DNA of 64,000 nt from Candidatus Bathyarchaeota archaeon (lineage in GTDB: Archaea > Thermoproteota > Bathyarchaeia > Bathyarchaeales > Bathycorpusculaceae): positions 1-64,000 of the forward strand of contig JALHSQ010000219.1 in NCBI GenBank assembly GCA_022865885.1, read 5' to 3'. Below, piece by piece: positions 23,789 to 33,206 of this stretch. A program made the position numbers and the translations under genes. Each line of letters opens with the position of its first letter. Position 1 is the first letter of the stretch. A model generated the notes under the pieces. The model made no database searches, was not told the origin of the DNA, and saw only the letters and a list, made by a program, of their open reading frames with translations.

Positions 23789-24277
23789 ATGGCAGACAAA
23801 AAAACAGTAGAATTGCTCGTTAGCGGAGGGCAAGCAAACGCCGGACCACCCCTAGGTCCAGCACTCGGACCCTTGGGTGTCAACGTAATGATGATTGTGA
23901 ACAAGATAAACGAGCTTACAAAGGACTATGCTGGAATGAAAGTTCCAGTGAAAGTTGTCGTTGATCCTGATACAAAAGGTTTTGAAGTTACTGTCGGAAC
24001 CCCCACCACATCAGCACTCATTGTGAGTGAACTGAAACTTGAGAAAGGTTCAGCGACGCCGCACTCGGCGAAGGTCGGAAACCTTACGATTGATCAAGTT
24101 GTACGCATAGCTAAGATGAAGCGGCCAGAACTATTGGCAAAAGATCTTAAAGGCGCTGCAAAAGAGATCTTGGGAGCATGCGTCAGCATAGGAGTCACTG
24201 CGGAAGGCAAAGATCCGCGTGAAGTGCAAAAGGAAATTGACGAAGGCAAACATGACGGGATATTTAGCCAGGGCTAA
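23789..24277 (+). CDS. rpl11: Ribosomal protein L11
   Basis: 162 residues. The N-terminal Pro/Gly-rich domain (GGQANAGPPLGPALGPLGVN) binds L10/EF-2, and the C-terminal domain (LKGAAKEILGACVSIGVTAE) binds 23S rRNA helices 43/44 in the GTPase centre. The start is immediately after the spt5 stop. A terminator-like T-run and a new TATA box follow before L1. Confidence 0.96.
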   Translation: MADKKTVELLVSGGQANAGPPLGPALGPLGVNVMMIVNKINELTKDYAGMKVPVKVVVDPDTKGFEVTVGTPTTSALIVSELKLEKGSATPHSAKVGNLTIDQVVRIAKMKRPELLAKDLKGAAKEILGACVSIGVTAEGKDPREVQKEIDEGKHDGIFSQG

Positions 24278-24293
24278 GCATAAGAAGAATATT

Positions 24294-24300
24294 TTTATAA
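24294..24300 (+). promoter_or_regulatory. TATA box for rpl1-rpl10-rpl12
   Basis: TTTATAA 38 bases before the L1 ATG, so the L1-L10-L12 genes have their own promoter apart from secE-spt5-L11. The short leader would have to hold any L1 autoregulatory site, known from methanogens; I did not identify one. Confidence 0.6.
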
Positions 24301-24337
24301 CTGCATTCCATTCCATCATTGGCACGAGGCCTTCAAG

Positions 24338-24988
24338 ATGCCCCTAGACCAAAAAACAATACTGATAGCAGTCAAGGAAGCTAAGGAGAAATCTGAAAAG
24401 AGAAAGTTCAACCAATCAGTAGAGCTAGTTCTGCGCCTCAGAGAAATAGATATGAAATCTCCTGAAAGCAAAATCCAAGAAATCGTAGAGTTGCCGAATT
24501 CTCTGGCGAAGCCAAATAGAATATGTGTGATCGCTTCTGGTGAATTGGCTCTAAAAGCCAGGAAGGCTAATGCAGACAGGGTCATTGAGAAGGCTGAGCT
24601 TGATAGTTTAGCTGGTAAAAAGCGAGAACTCCGGAAAACGGCCAATGATTATGACGTTTTCATAGCTGAAGCTCCTCTTATGCCCTTAGTAGGTAAGATA
24701 CTTGGTCCGATTTTGGGTCCAAGAGGAAAAATGCCTGTACCAGTTCCACCGGCAGCAGACATAGCAAGTGTGTTGACAAAATACCATAAAACAGTCATTG
24801 TGAGAATGCGCAATCAACCGATAATTCAATGCCGCATTGGCACAGAGAACATGAAGGAAGAGGAGTTGGTTGAGAACATTCAAACAGTTCTAAAAATAGT
24901 GGAAGGAAAGCTTAAGAAAGGAATGAAGAACATCAGATTTGCCAGCATAAAAACGTCAATGGGCACGCCCGTAAGAGTCAAACCATAA
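24338..24988 (+). CDS. rpl1: Ribosomal protein L1
   Basis: 216 residues, the short archaeal form. Signature pieces are KRKFNQSVELVLRLREID, DVFIAEAPLMPLVGKILG, GPRGKMPVPVPP and FASIKTSMGTPVRV. L1 forms the mobile stalk that moves deacylated tRNA out of the E site and represses its own mRNA in several archaea. It starts an operon with L10 and L12 (13- and 27-base gaps). Confidence 0.96.
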   Translation: MPLDQKTILIAVKEAKEKSEKRKFNQSVELVLRLREIDMKSPESKIQEIVELPNSLAKPNRICVIASGELALKARKANADRVIEKAELDSLAGKKRELRKTANDYDVFIAEAPLMPLVGKILGPILGPRGKMPVPVPPAADIASVLTKYHKTVIVRMRNQPIIQCRIGTENMKEEELVENIQTVLKIVEGKLKKGMKNIRFASIKTSMGTPVRVKP

Positions 24989-25001
24989 GAGAGGAGAACC
25001 A

Positions 25002-25895
25002 ATGCCGTCAGAACAGATTTTGCAGGAAAAAATCAGCGAAGTTGAAGAAATAACAGAACTGGTAAACCAGCACAAGATCCTTGGTATTGCCAATCTACAG
25101 AAAGTGAGGGCAGCTCAACTTCAAGCTTTCAAGAAGAACCTGCAAGGCCAAGTTTACATGAGAGTTATGAAGAACACAGTGATGAAGCGAGCAATCGAGA
25201 ACTGTAAGGATAAACCTGAACTGAAAAAACTTGAGGAGCATCTAGAAGGGTCGAATGTTTACTTATTCACAGACCTAAACCCGTTCAAACTGGTCTTAAT
25301 CTTGGAAAGAGGAAAGGTTAAGACAACGGCCAAGTCTGGGGATATAGCAGCATTCGATGTTATTGTTCCAGCGGGCAACACTGGGCAACCGCCTGGTCCG
25401 ATAATCAGCCAACTCAACTCCGTCGGTCTGCCCACGAGAATCGAGTCTGGAAGCGTCTGGATAAACAGGGACACTTTAGTGGTTAGGAGAGGCGAAGCGA
25501 TTGATGAAAGACTTGCAGGTGTTCTGTCAAAGCTCGGCATAAAGCCAGTCGAAAGTGGTCTCGCAATGTATGTCGTGTTTGATGACGGTTTGGTGATAAC
25601 ACAAGACCAGCTTAGAGTAGACGTTGATGGAACTAAACAAAGCGTCGAAGCGGCCTACGCCGATGCTTTCGCACTATCATTGGGAATAGCGTATCCAACA
25701 ATGGAAAGCACAGTGGCACTTGTACAAGTTGCCCACCGGGAAGCATACGCGCTTTCCATTGGAGCGGCAATACCAACTAAGGAGACGATGGCGGACTTGC
25801 TTAGAAAAGCGCATTTTGAGATGGTAAGCTTAAGTAGTCGATTGCCAACCGTAGAGGAGAAGTCTCCGCCAACTGAAAAGACTGAAAAAAGTTAA
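25002..25895 (+). CDS. rpl10: Ribosomal protein L10 (P0)
   Basis: 297 residues. rRNA-binding domain ~1-110 (KILGIANLQKVRAAQLQAFK, VMKNTVMKRAIENC), P0 insertion domain (~115-190: AGNTGQPPGPIISQLNSVGL) and C-terminal spine that binds L12 dimers (EAYALSIGAAIPTKETMADL with an earlier related stretch). Many archaeal P0 proteins end with the same acidic motif as L12; this one ends in SPPTEKTEKS and lacks it, leaving factor recruitment to L12. Confidence 0.95.
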   Translation: MPSEQILQEKISEVEEITELVNQHKILGIANLQKVRAAQLQAFKKNLQGQVYMRVMKNTVMKRAIENCKDKPELKKLEEHLEGSNVYLFTDLNPFKLVLILERGKVKTTAKSGDIAAFDVIVPAGNTGQPPGPIISQLNSVGLPTRIESGSVWINRDTLVVRRGEAIDERLAGVLSKLGIKPVESGLAMYVVFDDGLVITQDQLRVDVDGTKQSVEAAYADAFALSLGIAYPTMESTVALVQVAHREAYALSIGAAIPTKETMADLLRKAHFEMVSLSSRLPTVEEKSPPTEKTEKS

Positions 25896-25922
25896 AATAG
25901 CTGAATGAAGAGGTGAAAAGAT

Positions 25923-26243
25923 ATGGAATACGTTTACGCTGCAATGCTCCTTCACAAAGCGGGGAAAGAAATAAACGAGCAGAACCTGACGCAGGTCTTG
26001 TCATCCGCAGGCATAAACGCCGATGCTGTTCGAGTGAAAGCCCTAGTTGCTTCTTTAGCCGAGGTTAATATTGACGAGGCAATCAAATCAGCCCCAACAA
26101 TGATGGCGGCACCCGCGGCAGCACCCGCAGCAGCCCCAGCGGCAGAAGCCAAACCGAAAGAAGACGATAAAAAGAAGAAGGAAGAAGAGGACAAACAGAA
26201 AGAAGAAGCTGCACTCGAGGGACTAGGAGCACTATTTGGTTAG
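25923..26243 (+). CDS. rpl12: Ribosomal protein L12 (P1)
   Basis: 106 residues: N-terminal dimerisation domain ([20 protein letters not shown]), an Ala/Pro hinge (~60-78), a Lys/Glu-rich segment and the conserved factor-binding end [13 protein letters not shown]. Several dimers bind the L10 spine and recruit EF-1A/EF-2. Its stop overlaps the 3' end of the convergent membrane protein gene by 12 bases. Confidence 0.96.
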   Translation: MEYVYAAMLLHKAGKEINEQNLTQVLSSAGINADAVRVKALVASLAEVNIDEAIKSAPTMMAAPAAAPAAAPAAEAKPKEDDKKKKEEEDKQKEEAALEGLGALFG

Positions 26244-27293
26244 AAGCGCCTTCGATTCAGTTTCAACTGGCTTTTTCTTCTCATATACTTCTCTGTTATG
26301 TTGGCGTTCTAGTTTCTTCCATAACATGAGCGGAAGCCATCCGCAAATTATCATCACTGTACCCGGAAAAGCCGTTGGTCCATAAGTCAGCAGAGCGGCT
26401 TCAAAGACAAAGAATGATAACCCCATAGCCACGATTGATGCGATTGCCGATCTCTTCCCGAATTTTCTCCAAGTCTGTGTTGCAAGTAGCCCTGCAAAGA
26501 AAAAGTCTCCAAGTCCCAACGACATGTACTGTAAGCCCTTCCCGGTGTCCATCAATGGAGTTATCGGCAGAGAAATAAGCACAGGAAGTCTGAGATCAGA
26601 GACACTAGTGGCCGCGGACACCATTGACTTGGTTACCAGGACCAACACGATATCTGCTATAGTGAGGAGCCCTGCGAAAACCAGCGTCGTTTTCCATGTG
26701 AACAGGCTTCCGATGTAAAGGATTATCAGAACCGCAAAAACCGTTCCGTACAAGTTCAGCAGGTATGGAAACCATATTGTCGTTTTTCCGTAAAAAACGT
26801 ACAAACATATGAACAAAGCAGGTGGCAAGACTGCCAAGTACCACCTTTCTTTCTTGGCTATCTTGACTTGCTCATAAATGAGGCTTCCCAACGCAAAGCC
26901 AGCCAATCCATAAAAAGTCAAGAAACCGTAAACACCTAAATCGGTAGAGACATAGTTGAACTGAATAGTTATGCCCGCGACAAGACTGGCTGTGAGAAAC
27001 GTGAGACAGAAAAGACTAGCTTTGCCCTTGCTGAAGTCTGAGAAGAGGTAACTGAAAATGAAAAGTATCATGGAATAGGCGAACAGGAAAATCGCCATAA
27101 GCGCAAATTGTGGAATCCAAACGATAATCAGTACAGTTACGCTTATTGAGGCGACAAGCATAACAGCATCGCGGATTCTGAATTCCCTTTCTTCAAAGAC
27201 GCCCTTCAACTTGCTCTCCACTTTTCTGTTGAGCAATGTTGCTACAAAGCTGACTAGGAGAAGAACTACTGGCATTGTGAGGTCGAAATTCAT
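26232..27293 (-). CDS. Presenilin/SPP-like intramembrane protease (A22)
   Basis: 353 residues with about nine membrane helices. The second catalytic motif is [12 protein letters not shown], a clear G-x-G-D. The first Asp would be in [15 protein letters not shown], which matches the archaeal form Y-D-x-x-x-V-y-x-T-K-h-M, with Ala in place of Tyr. The third (PAL) motif would be near [12 protein letters not shown] and is not a perfect match. Archaeal family members (PF06550 type) are aspartyl proteases that cut within membrane helices; the substrate is unknown. The C-terminal tail is Lys-rich and cytoplasmic. It is convergent with L12. Confidence 0.72.
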   Translation of the reverse strand: MNFDLTMPVVLLLVSFVATLLNRKVESKLKGVFEEREFRIRDAVMLVASISVTVLIIVWIPQFALMAIFLFAYSMILFIFSYLFSDFSKGKASLFCLTFLTASLVAGITIQFNYVSTDLGVYGFLTFYGLAGFALGSLIYEQVKIAKKERWYLAVLPPALFICLYVFYGKTTIWFPYLLNLYGTVFAVLIILYIGSLFTWKTTLVFAGLLTIADIVLVLVTKSMVSAATSVSDLRLPVLISLPITPLMDTGKGLQYMSLGLGDFFFAGLLATQTWRKFGKRSAIASIVAMGLSFFVFEAALLTYGPTAFPGTVMIICGWLPLMLWKKLERQHNREVYEKKKPVETESKALLTK

Positions 27294-27325
27294 ACCCGCA
27301 CATAGGCAGAACGAGCATTTAAGCC

Positions 27326-28177
27326 TTAGAGGTTTAGAGTGTTCAAGACTGCTAGAGATGCAATGAGAGCTTCCTCAGTTCGGATTGTTTCTGTTCCTTG
27401 CTCTGGGACCATGTTCACAACGAAATCCACAATGTCGTCAAGTTTCAGTCCTTCCTGCTTGACTATTTCATTCAGCCCACTTGCTGGGGCGCCGAAAGCC
27501 AGAAGAATACTGCTTGCAGTCCTCCATTTTTCAGCGACCTTGTCAACAACACTGTTGACTGGACAACCATATTTCGAAGTAGCTATCGTCACATCGAAAT
27601 CCTTGGTTTGCACTATTTCGCCAAAAGCATGTTTCTCAGTCACTATCGAGTAGCCCCAGTACTCAGGTATCGATTCACGATCCACGATTTCAACTTCAAT
27701 TCTTGGGTCTTTCTTTACGACTTTGACTGTGACCCGCTTGTTTGCAGGAAGCTGTCTGTTCATGATCAGTGCAGTCTGCTCCACACCCATATCTATCAGC
27801 ATGCCCAGCTTCGTACGCGAAAGTGTCACGGCTTCACGGCATTCTCCGATTTTCAGTTTCTTCACTTGCCGGTTTAGTGGGTGGTGCGCCGTTCGCAACG
27901 GTGGTAGTATGCCTGCATACTGTAGGTTTGGTTCAAGATGGAAGAGTCGTTTTCGCAGGTATTGTGGGGTCTCCATGTAAGAAAGCAAGGCTGCAATCTC
28001 GTTTGCATCGTATGTCTGGTTAACTCTTGGGCGGTCTGGATAAATTATGATTCTGTCAACTCTGAAAATGGCAGCGGCTCTTCCAATCAAGCCTATCTTG
28101 GCGGTCTTCTCGCGCAAGTGCGGCGTGTCGGAAACCACAGAAGCCGGTATGGCTATCGAGATTTTTTTACTCTGCAA
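27326..28177 (-). CDS. SPOUT-type RNA methyltransferase-like protein
   Basis: 283 residues of the C9orf114/SPOUT1-like family (PF02598). Visible are ISIAIPASVVSDTPHLREKT and KIGLIGRAAAIFRVDRIIIY at the N-terminus, an inserted OB-like domain (~95-180: LKIGECREAVTLSRT...VTVKVVKKD), and the knotted cofactor region SSILLAFGAPASGLNEIVKQ with FVVNMVPEQGTETIRTEEAL. SPOUT enzymes methylate RNA using AdoMet; in archaea this family is conserved near ribosomal genes. The target site is unknown. Confidence 0.88.
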   Translation of the reverse strand: MQSKKISIAIPASVVSDTPHLREKTAKIGLIGRAAAIFRVDRIIIYPDRPRVNQTYDANEIAALLSYMETPQYLRKRLFHLEPNLQYAGILPPLRTAHHPLNRQVKKLKIGECREAVTLSRTKLGMLIDMGVEQTALIMNRQLPANKRVTVKVVKKDPRIEVEIVDRESIPEYWGYSIVTEKHAFGEIVQTKDFDVTIATSKYGCPVNSVVDKVAEKWRTASSILLAFGAPASGLNEIVKQEGLKLDDIVDFVVNMVPEQGTETIRTEEALIASLAVLNTLNL

Positions 28178-28282
28178 AGACGTGTCCGCCTGCGGATTCT
28201 GAACTGCGTATTACCAACTTTTTGCTTAAAAAGCTGACAACATAATATTGATCATGCAGCGAAGCATAGAAGTGATGTAACA

Positions 28283-29395
28283 TTGGTGAAGACATCAGTC
28301 TTAGACTCTATTGGTCAAATGAGTGAGATTGACAAAAGCAACATGCTTTCTTTCTGTGTTGAGGCCCCAAATCATTATGAGAAAGCCGCAAAGTTGGCGG
28401 AGAAACTCTTGTTGGATTTCAAGGAACCGAGTGCAATCATAGTGTCTGGAATGGGTGGATCCGCTATCGGTGGCGAGCTTCTTAAAGACTGGGCGAGAAA
28501 CAGAGTAACGGTTCCGATTGAAGTGTGCAGAGACTACTCGCTTCCCAAGTATGCGGACAAAGGCACACTGGTATTTGTAGTAAGTTACTCAGGAGAAACT
28601 GAGGAATCCCTCAGCGCTTTTCTGGACGCCCTAAAGCGAGGATGCACCGTTGTCTCAGTAAGTTCTGGTGGCAAACTACAGAGCTTCGCAGAGAAACTAG
28701 GCGTTCCGCACATATGTGTTCCTTCAGGCATGGCTCCACGTGCCACTTTGCCCTATTTGTTCATCCCTCTGCCGTTGATTCTGGAAAAGATTGGCTTGGC
28801 TTCAAACGTTAGTCGCGAAATCTCTGAGGCCACAAAGGTTCTTGAATTGATTAGTGACGGAAATTCGCCTCAGAAACCGTCGAACCGCAACTTCTCAAAG
28901 AGTTTAGCTAAAGCGATCGTCGGAACAATCCCAGTTACCTATGGCTTCGGATTTTTCCGGGCAGTGGCTCAACGTTTCAAGACGCAATTCAACGAAAATA
29001 GTAAGGTTCCTGCCAAATGGGAGTTTTTCCCAGAACTCAACCACAATGAGATCGTTGGTTGGGAAGCCTTGGGGAATCTGGCAAAACACTTCTCAACAAT
29101 TATCATTAGAGACACGGAGGAACCTATGGAGATACGTCATAGGATAGAGAATACGAAGGATTTGATGCAGAACCTTTCTTTGAAGATTTTCGAGGTTCGA
29201 AGCGAAGGCCGAAGTGCACTGGCAAAGATGTGTTCAGTTATCTCTGTAGGTGATTTTACCAGCGTCTATTTGGCTATATTGCGGGGAATCGATCCCACAC
29301 CCGTAAAAACTATCAGTCTGCTCAAAAATGAACTCGCAAAAAATGGAATAAGAGAGAAGGTGATTCGTGAACTTCAGAGGATTTCACGGAAATGA
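28283..29395 (+). CDS. Bifunctional phosphoglucose/phosphomannose isomerase
   Basis: 370 residues, GTG start. Two SIS domains: GMGGSAIGGELLKDW (~55) and VSYSGETEESLSAFLDALKR (~100) bind the sugar phosphate; a second SIS lies ~215-330 with LNHNEIVGWEAL (catalytic Glu/His region). It interconverts fructose-6-P with glucose-6-P and mannose-6-P, feeding glycolysis and sugar-nucleotide synthesis. It is convergent with ino1 (7-base gap), which uses its product glucose-6-P. Confidence 0.9.
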   Translation: MVKTSVLDSIGQMSEIDKSNMLSFCVEAPNHYEKAAKLAEKLLLDFKEPSAIIVSGMGGSAIGGELLKDWARNRVTVPIEVCRDYSLPKYADKGTLVFVVSYSGETEESLSAFLDALKRGCTVVSVSSGGKLQSFAEKLGVPHICVPSGMAPRATLPYLFIPLPLILEKIGLASNVSREISEATKVLELISDGNSPQKPSNRNFSKSLAKAIVGTIPVTYGFGFFRAVAQRFKTQFNENSKVPAKWEFFPELNHNEIVGWEALGNLAKHFSTIIIRDTEEPMEIRHRIENTKDLMQNLSLKIFEVRSEGRSALAKMCSVISVGDFTSVYLAILRGIDPTPVKTISLLKNELAKNGIREKVIRELQRISRK

Positions 29396-29402
29396 TCTCT
29401 TT

Positions 29403-30455
29403 CTAGCTTATGAAGTCAGAGAACATTTTTTCGGCCGTTTCAAGCGGTGTTTTTTGTGGGGGACGCTTGAAAGCGTAAGCGCAGATCGGTAGTATCGGCC
29501 CTTTCATGTTCTTATCTATGGCGATCTTCATGGCCCTTATCACGTCAAACAAGACTGAGCCAGCGTTTGGCGCGTCAACTGTAGAGAGTTTGAGATCCAT
29601 TTGCATAGGCACATTACAAAAGTGTGTTCCTTTAATCCAGAAGTAGCTGTCACGTCTATTCTGGAGAAAATCCACATAGTCAGTTGAACCCGCCACAACC
29701 TCGGCTTTGTATGGTAATGCAGATTCAACAGATTCCGTTTTGACTGCCCGTTTGATGTCTTTGGTTCGTTCGAGTGTATCTAGGGATTCGTTGCCTCCGC
29801 CGACATCAAGTTGATATGTTTGAGTAACACGAACTCCATTCGTCGCAAGAAGTCTGAGTAATGTTTTGTGCATCGTTGTTGCGCCGACTTGGTCTATTAA
29901 GTCATCGCCTGCAAGTGGGGTTTCAGCCATTTCGAAGCGTCGTGCCCATGCTTCTTCGCTGGCAATAAAGTTGGGTGTGGCATTCACGAAACCGCAGCCA
30001 GCTGCAAGTGCCTGTTCGGCGTACCATTGGGAAGCTTTCGTTCCCCCACTTGGAAGAAGATTAATCACGATTTCTGCGTCGTTTTCTTTCAGTGTTCTTA
30101 TCATGTTATCTTCGGACTGATTGCTCACGCGTATTACGCGTTTTGTGTATTCACCTAAACCGTCGAGAGGTGGACCCTTATGTACAATGACATTCAGCGT
30201 GGGAACGTTGGCTAGCTTTGGTGTATTGTTTGGCTCCGCGAAAATGGCTTCAGAAAGATCTTTCCCTACTTTTCTGTTATCTATGTCGTATGCCGCGACG
30301 ACTTCAATGTCTCTGGGGTGAAAACCGCCTAAAAAGAGGTGACGTAATCCGATACAATCTTCCTCTTTCTCACAGTTACTGTACCATTGTAGACCTTGGA
30401 TGAGGGCTGAGGCGCAGTTTCCGACCCCCACTAGGGCAACTCTTATTTTCGGCAT
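29403..30455 (-). CDS. ino1: Inositol-1-phosphate synthase
   Basis: 350 residues. The NAD+ site is VALVGVGNCASALIQGLQWY at the N-terminus. Further conserved parts are NLLPSGGTKASQWYAEQAL, AGDDLIDQVGATTMHKTLLR and LDVGGGNESLDTLERTKDIK (catalytic Lys region). It converts glucose-6-phosphate to L-myo-inositol-1-phosphate, the head group precursor of archaeal phosphatidylinositol-type lipids. The UbiA-type lipid synthase at 35.2 kb serves the same membrane pathway. Confidence 0.93.
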   Translation of the reverse strand: MPKIRVALVGVGNCASALIQGLQWYSNCEKEEDCIGLRHLFLGGFHPRDIEVVAAYDIDNRKVGKDLSEAIFAEPNNTPKLANVPTLNVIVHKGPPLDGLGEYTKRVIRVSNQSEDNMIRTLKENDAEIVINLLPSGGTKASQWYAEQALAAGCGFVNATPNFIASEEAWARRFEMAETPLAGDDLIDQVGATTMHKTLLRLLATNGVRVTQTYQLDVGGGNESLDTLERTKDIKRAVKTESVESALPYKAEVVAGSTDYVDFLQNRRDSYFWIKGTHFCNVPMQMDLKLSTVDAPNAGSVLFDVIRAMKIAIDKNMKGPILPICAYAFKRPPQKTPLETAEKMFSDFIS

Positions 30456-30690
30456 TGTCGCTCACTGTTGTTGGCATTTCATATTTTGTGTTTTCCTTAT
30501 AAACTGCTATGCCGTGTCCGCGGCTGACGTCCATGAATCACAAACATGGTCTATTCTTCAGGAGAGACAAAAGCAGCGTTATACGCTGACAGTGAAGAAC
30601 ATTAGAGAGTCTGGTGTTCAGTTGTTGACGTGTGCTTTATTATTAGGCAAGTCTTAGAGTCTCTGAGCAATCTGGAAAAAGGCTGGAAAA

Positions 30691-32454
30691 ATGGAGAAAG
30701 AAACCCGAACACCAGACAAGTACACGTTGCTCAACGAGCTAGCACGTAGACGAGGATTCTACTGGCAATCATATGAGATATATGGCGGTGCTAGCGGTTT
30801 TCCAACCTACGGCTATTTAGGTTCAAGACTGAAACAGAACATCGAGAACAAACTGAGAGATCTTTTCGTCAACAAGCTTGGTTTTATGGAAATGGAATCC
30901 CCTGTAATCACTCCAAGCATGGTTTTCGAAGCCTCAGGCCACGTTGATCACTTCAAAGAACCAATGGTAGAGTGCGATAAATGCAAGAAGAGTTTCCGAG
31001 CAGACCATTTGCTTCGTGAGTTTGCCAAAATGAGTGAGGCAGAGGCTGAAAAACTGAGCTTGAAGGAACTGCACGAAGCTATAGAGAAGCATGAAATCCG
31101 TTGTCCCGACTGCCACGGAACTTTCGGCGAACCGAAACAGTTTCTTACTATGTTCAAAACGACCATAGGACCTTACTCTAACGCAATTGGCTATGGTAGA
31201 CCTGAGGCTGCTCAAGGAATATTCGTCGAGTTTAACCGCCTATACGGTATGGCACGTGAGAAACTCCCATTCGGTGTCCTTCAAATAGGTCACGCCCTAA
31301 GAAACGAAATCTCACCTCGACAAGGCTTGCTCCGACTGAGAGAATTCACGATAGCTGATCTGGAATTCTTCTTTGACCCAGATGAACCAGACTGCTACCT
31401 TTTGAAAGATGTCGAAAATAGCAAATTGCAGTTTTTGCTGGCTGAGAATAAGCAAAAAGAATCGGAGGAGCTGACGGAGCTCACTATAAAAGATGCGTTG
31501 GACAAGGGGTTTGTTAAGTCTAAATGGCAAGCAGTTTTCATGGCTTTTGCGCAGAGACTGCTAACGGAGTTGGGCGTTCCATCTGATAGACAACGCTTCA
31601 TAGAGAAACTTCCATGGGAAAGAGCGCATTACTCTGCACAGAGCTTTGATCAAGAGGTTTATGTTGAACGGTGGGGTTGGGTTGAAGTTTCAGGACACGC
31701 TTACAGAACAGATTATGATTTGAAAAGCCACATGAAAGGCAGTGGCGTTGATATGCATGTCTTCAAAGAATACGCGGAGCCTGTGGAAACAGAACAAGAG
31801 ATCATAAAGCCAATCATGGCTAAGCTGGGTCCCGCATTCAAAGGGGAAGCTGCGAAGGTTGCAGACTTGTTATCCACGGCTAACGCCACAGAGGTTGCGT
31901 CTTCTCTAAAGGCTAATGGTTACTATCTGCTGGGAAAACACAAGATTCTGGCAGAACACATCGATATTAGATGTGAAAGAATAGTGGAACGCGGTCGACG
32001 CTTCATTCCACACGTCGTGGAGCCAAGTTTCGGCTCAGACAGATTGTTTTATGTAGTTCTCGAGTATGCCTATAATATTAAGGAAGACCGTGCAATACTA
32101 AGCTTCCCACGAGACATTGCTCCCATACAGGTCGGCATATATCCACTAGTGAGCAAGGATGGATTACCCGAGAAGACAATGGACTTGTACAGAGCGTTGC
32201 TTGATGAAGGCTTCACCGTCGAATTGGACGAGGCTGGTTCAATCGGCAGAAGATATGCACGTGCAGATGAAATTGGAGTACAACTCGGTTTGACAGTTGA
32301 TTATGATACGCTTAAGGATGGCACCATAACGATTCGAGATCGTGACTCGTGGAGACAGGTAAGAACCAAGATAGAGGATTTGCCGGAGCTCTTGCGCAAA
32401 TATTTTCGGCGAAAGATCGAATTTGACGACTTAGGTCAACTGATTGAAGGCTAA
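30691..32454 (+). CDS. glyS: Glycyl-tRNA synthetase
   Basis: 587 residues, the dimeric archaeal/eukaryotic class II type. Motif 1 region is at MEMESPVITPSMVFEASGHV; a zinc-like insertion follows (CDKCKKSF...CPDCHGTFGE); motif 2 is FGVLQIGHALRNEISPRQG; motif 3 is EPSFGSDRLFYVVLEYAY; the anticodon-binding domain (~490-587) has IAPIQVGIYPLVSKDGL. It charges tRNA-Gly with glycine. The ATG is preceded by GGAAAAAGGCTGGAAAA. No irregularities. Confidence 0.96.
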   Translation: MEKETRTPDKYTLLNELARRRGFYWQSYEIYGGASGFPTYGYLGSRLKQNIENKLRDLFVNKLGFMEMESPVITPSMVFEASGHVDHFKEPMVECDKCKKSFRADHLLREFAKMSEAEAEKLSLKELHEAIEKHEIRCPDCHGTFGEPKQFLTMFKTTIGPYSNAIGYGRPEAAQGIFVEFNRLYGMAREKLPFGVLQIGHALRNEISPRQGLLRLREFTIADLEFFFDPDEPDCYLLKDVENSKLQFLLAENKQKESEELTELTIKDALDKGFVKSKWQAVFMAFAQRLLTELGVPSDRQRFIEKLPWERAHYSAQSFDQEVYVERWGWVEVSGHAYRTDYDLKSHMKGSGVDMHVFKEYAEPVETEQEIIKPIMAKLGPAFKGEAAKVADLLSTANATEVASSLKANGYYLLGKHKILAEHIDIRCERIVERGRRFIPHVVEPSFGSDRLFYVVLEYAYNIKEDRAILSFPRDIAPIQVGIYPLVSKDGLPEKTMDLYRALLDEGFTVELDEAGSIGRRYARADEIGVQLGLTVDYDTLKDGTITIRDRDSWRQVRTKIEDLPELLRKYFRRKIEFDDLGQLIEG

Positions 32455-32513
32455 GCTTTCGCTACCTTTTTTAACCAAGTGGAACATTATATGATAGAAA
32501 ACGTCGCCCGTTT

Positions 32514-33191
32514 TTGAGGACGGAAAAGGATTTGGTGCTTCCAGCAGAGACCGAGGAGCGAGTGAAACGAAGGGCACTGAATGTTTGTCAAGATCACTTA
32601 CGTAGAGTTCTGGATCTGACCAGAAAAATCCCTCAACTCGTGGATTGCTTCATAAAAAACGAGAGGGAAAAAGCAAGGCTCCTTTTCAATGAAATTCACA
32701 GCGGTGAAAATGAAGTTGACAAGGCTAGACGACTCGTTTCCCACGAGCTGGCTGAAATCGGAGCCATCTTGATCAGTAGGGAGGACTTCCTGAGACTTAC
32801 GAACTTGACAAGTGAAATTGCAGACTTCTCCGAAGGTATAGCCTTCCGTCTAGTCGAGATCATGGAACACAGTTGGAACGTGCCAGGAGATATTAAGAAA
32901 GACTTGTTGAAGCTTTCAGAAGCTGTTCTAGACACTGTGCTTAGACTTAGCGAGACGATGATGGTTCTTAGTTACGGTTCGGGAAAAACGATGGAAAAAG
33001 CCAAGGATGTCGAAGTGGCTGAACAGGTAGTCGACGGGATATACCGCGAACTTGAAATTAAGATACTCAGCAGCAAAATTGATTTTCCAGCGTTGATCTT
33101 GCTGAAAGATGTATTGCAGTTGCTAGAAGAATCAGCAGATAAAGCTGAAGATGCAGCTGACGCTGCTTGCATTCTCTCCCTTATCATGTGA
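32514..33191 (+). CDS. DUF47/PhoU-like protein
   Basis: 225 residues with TTG start, entirely helical. E/D-x-x-x-D-type metal motifs of the PhoU fold are at SGENEVDKARRLV and EESADKAEDAADAACIL. DUF47 proteins usually accompany Pit-type phosphate transporters; none is adjacent here. Instead it sits 15 bases before endA. It may act as phosphate-transport accessory in trans. Compare the AbrB-PhoU protein at 1941-3065. Confidence 0.85.
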   Translation: MRTEKDLVLPAETEERVKRRALNVCQDHLRRVLDLTRKIPQLVDCFIKNEREKARLLFNEIHSGENEVDKARRLVSHELAEIGAILISREDFLRLTNLTSEIADFSEGIAFRLVEIMEHSWNVPGDIKKDLLKLSEAVLDTVLRLSETMMVLSYGSGKTMEKAKDVEVAEQVVDGIYRELEIKILSSKIDFPALILLKDVLQLLEESADKAEDAADAACILSLIM

Positions 33192-33206
33192 AAGGCGAAT
33201 GGCTGA

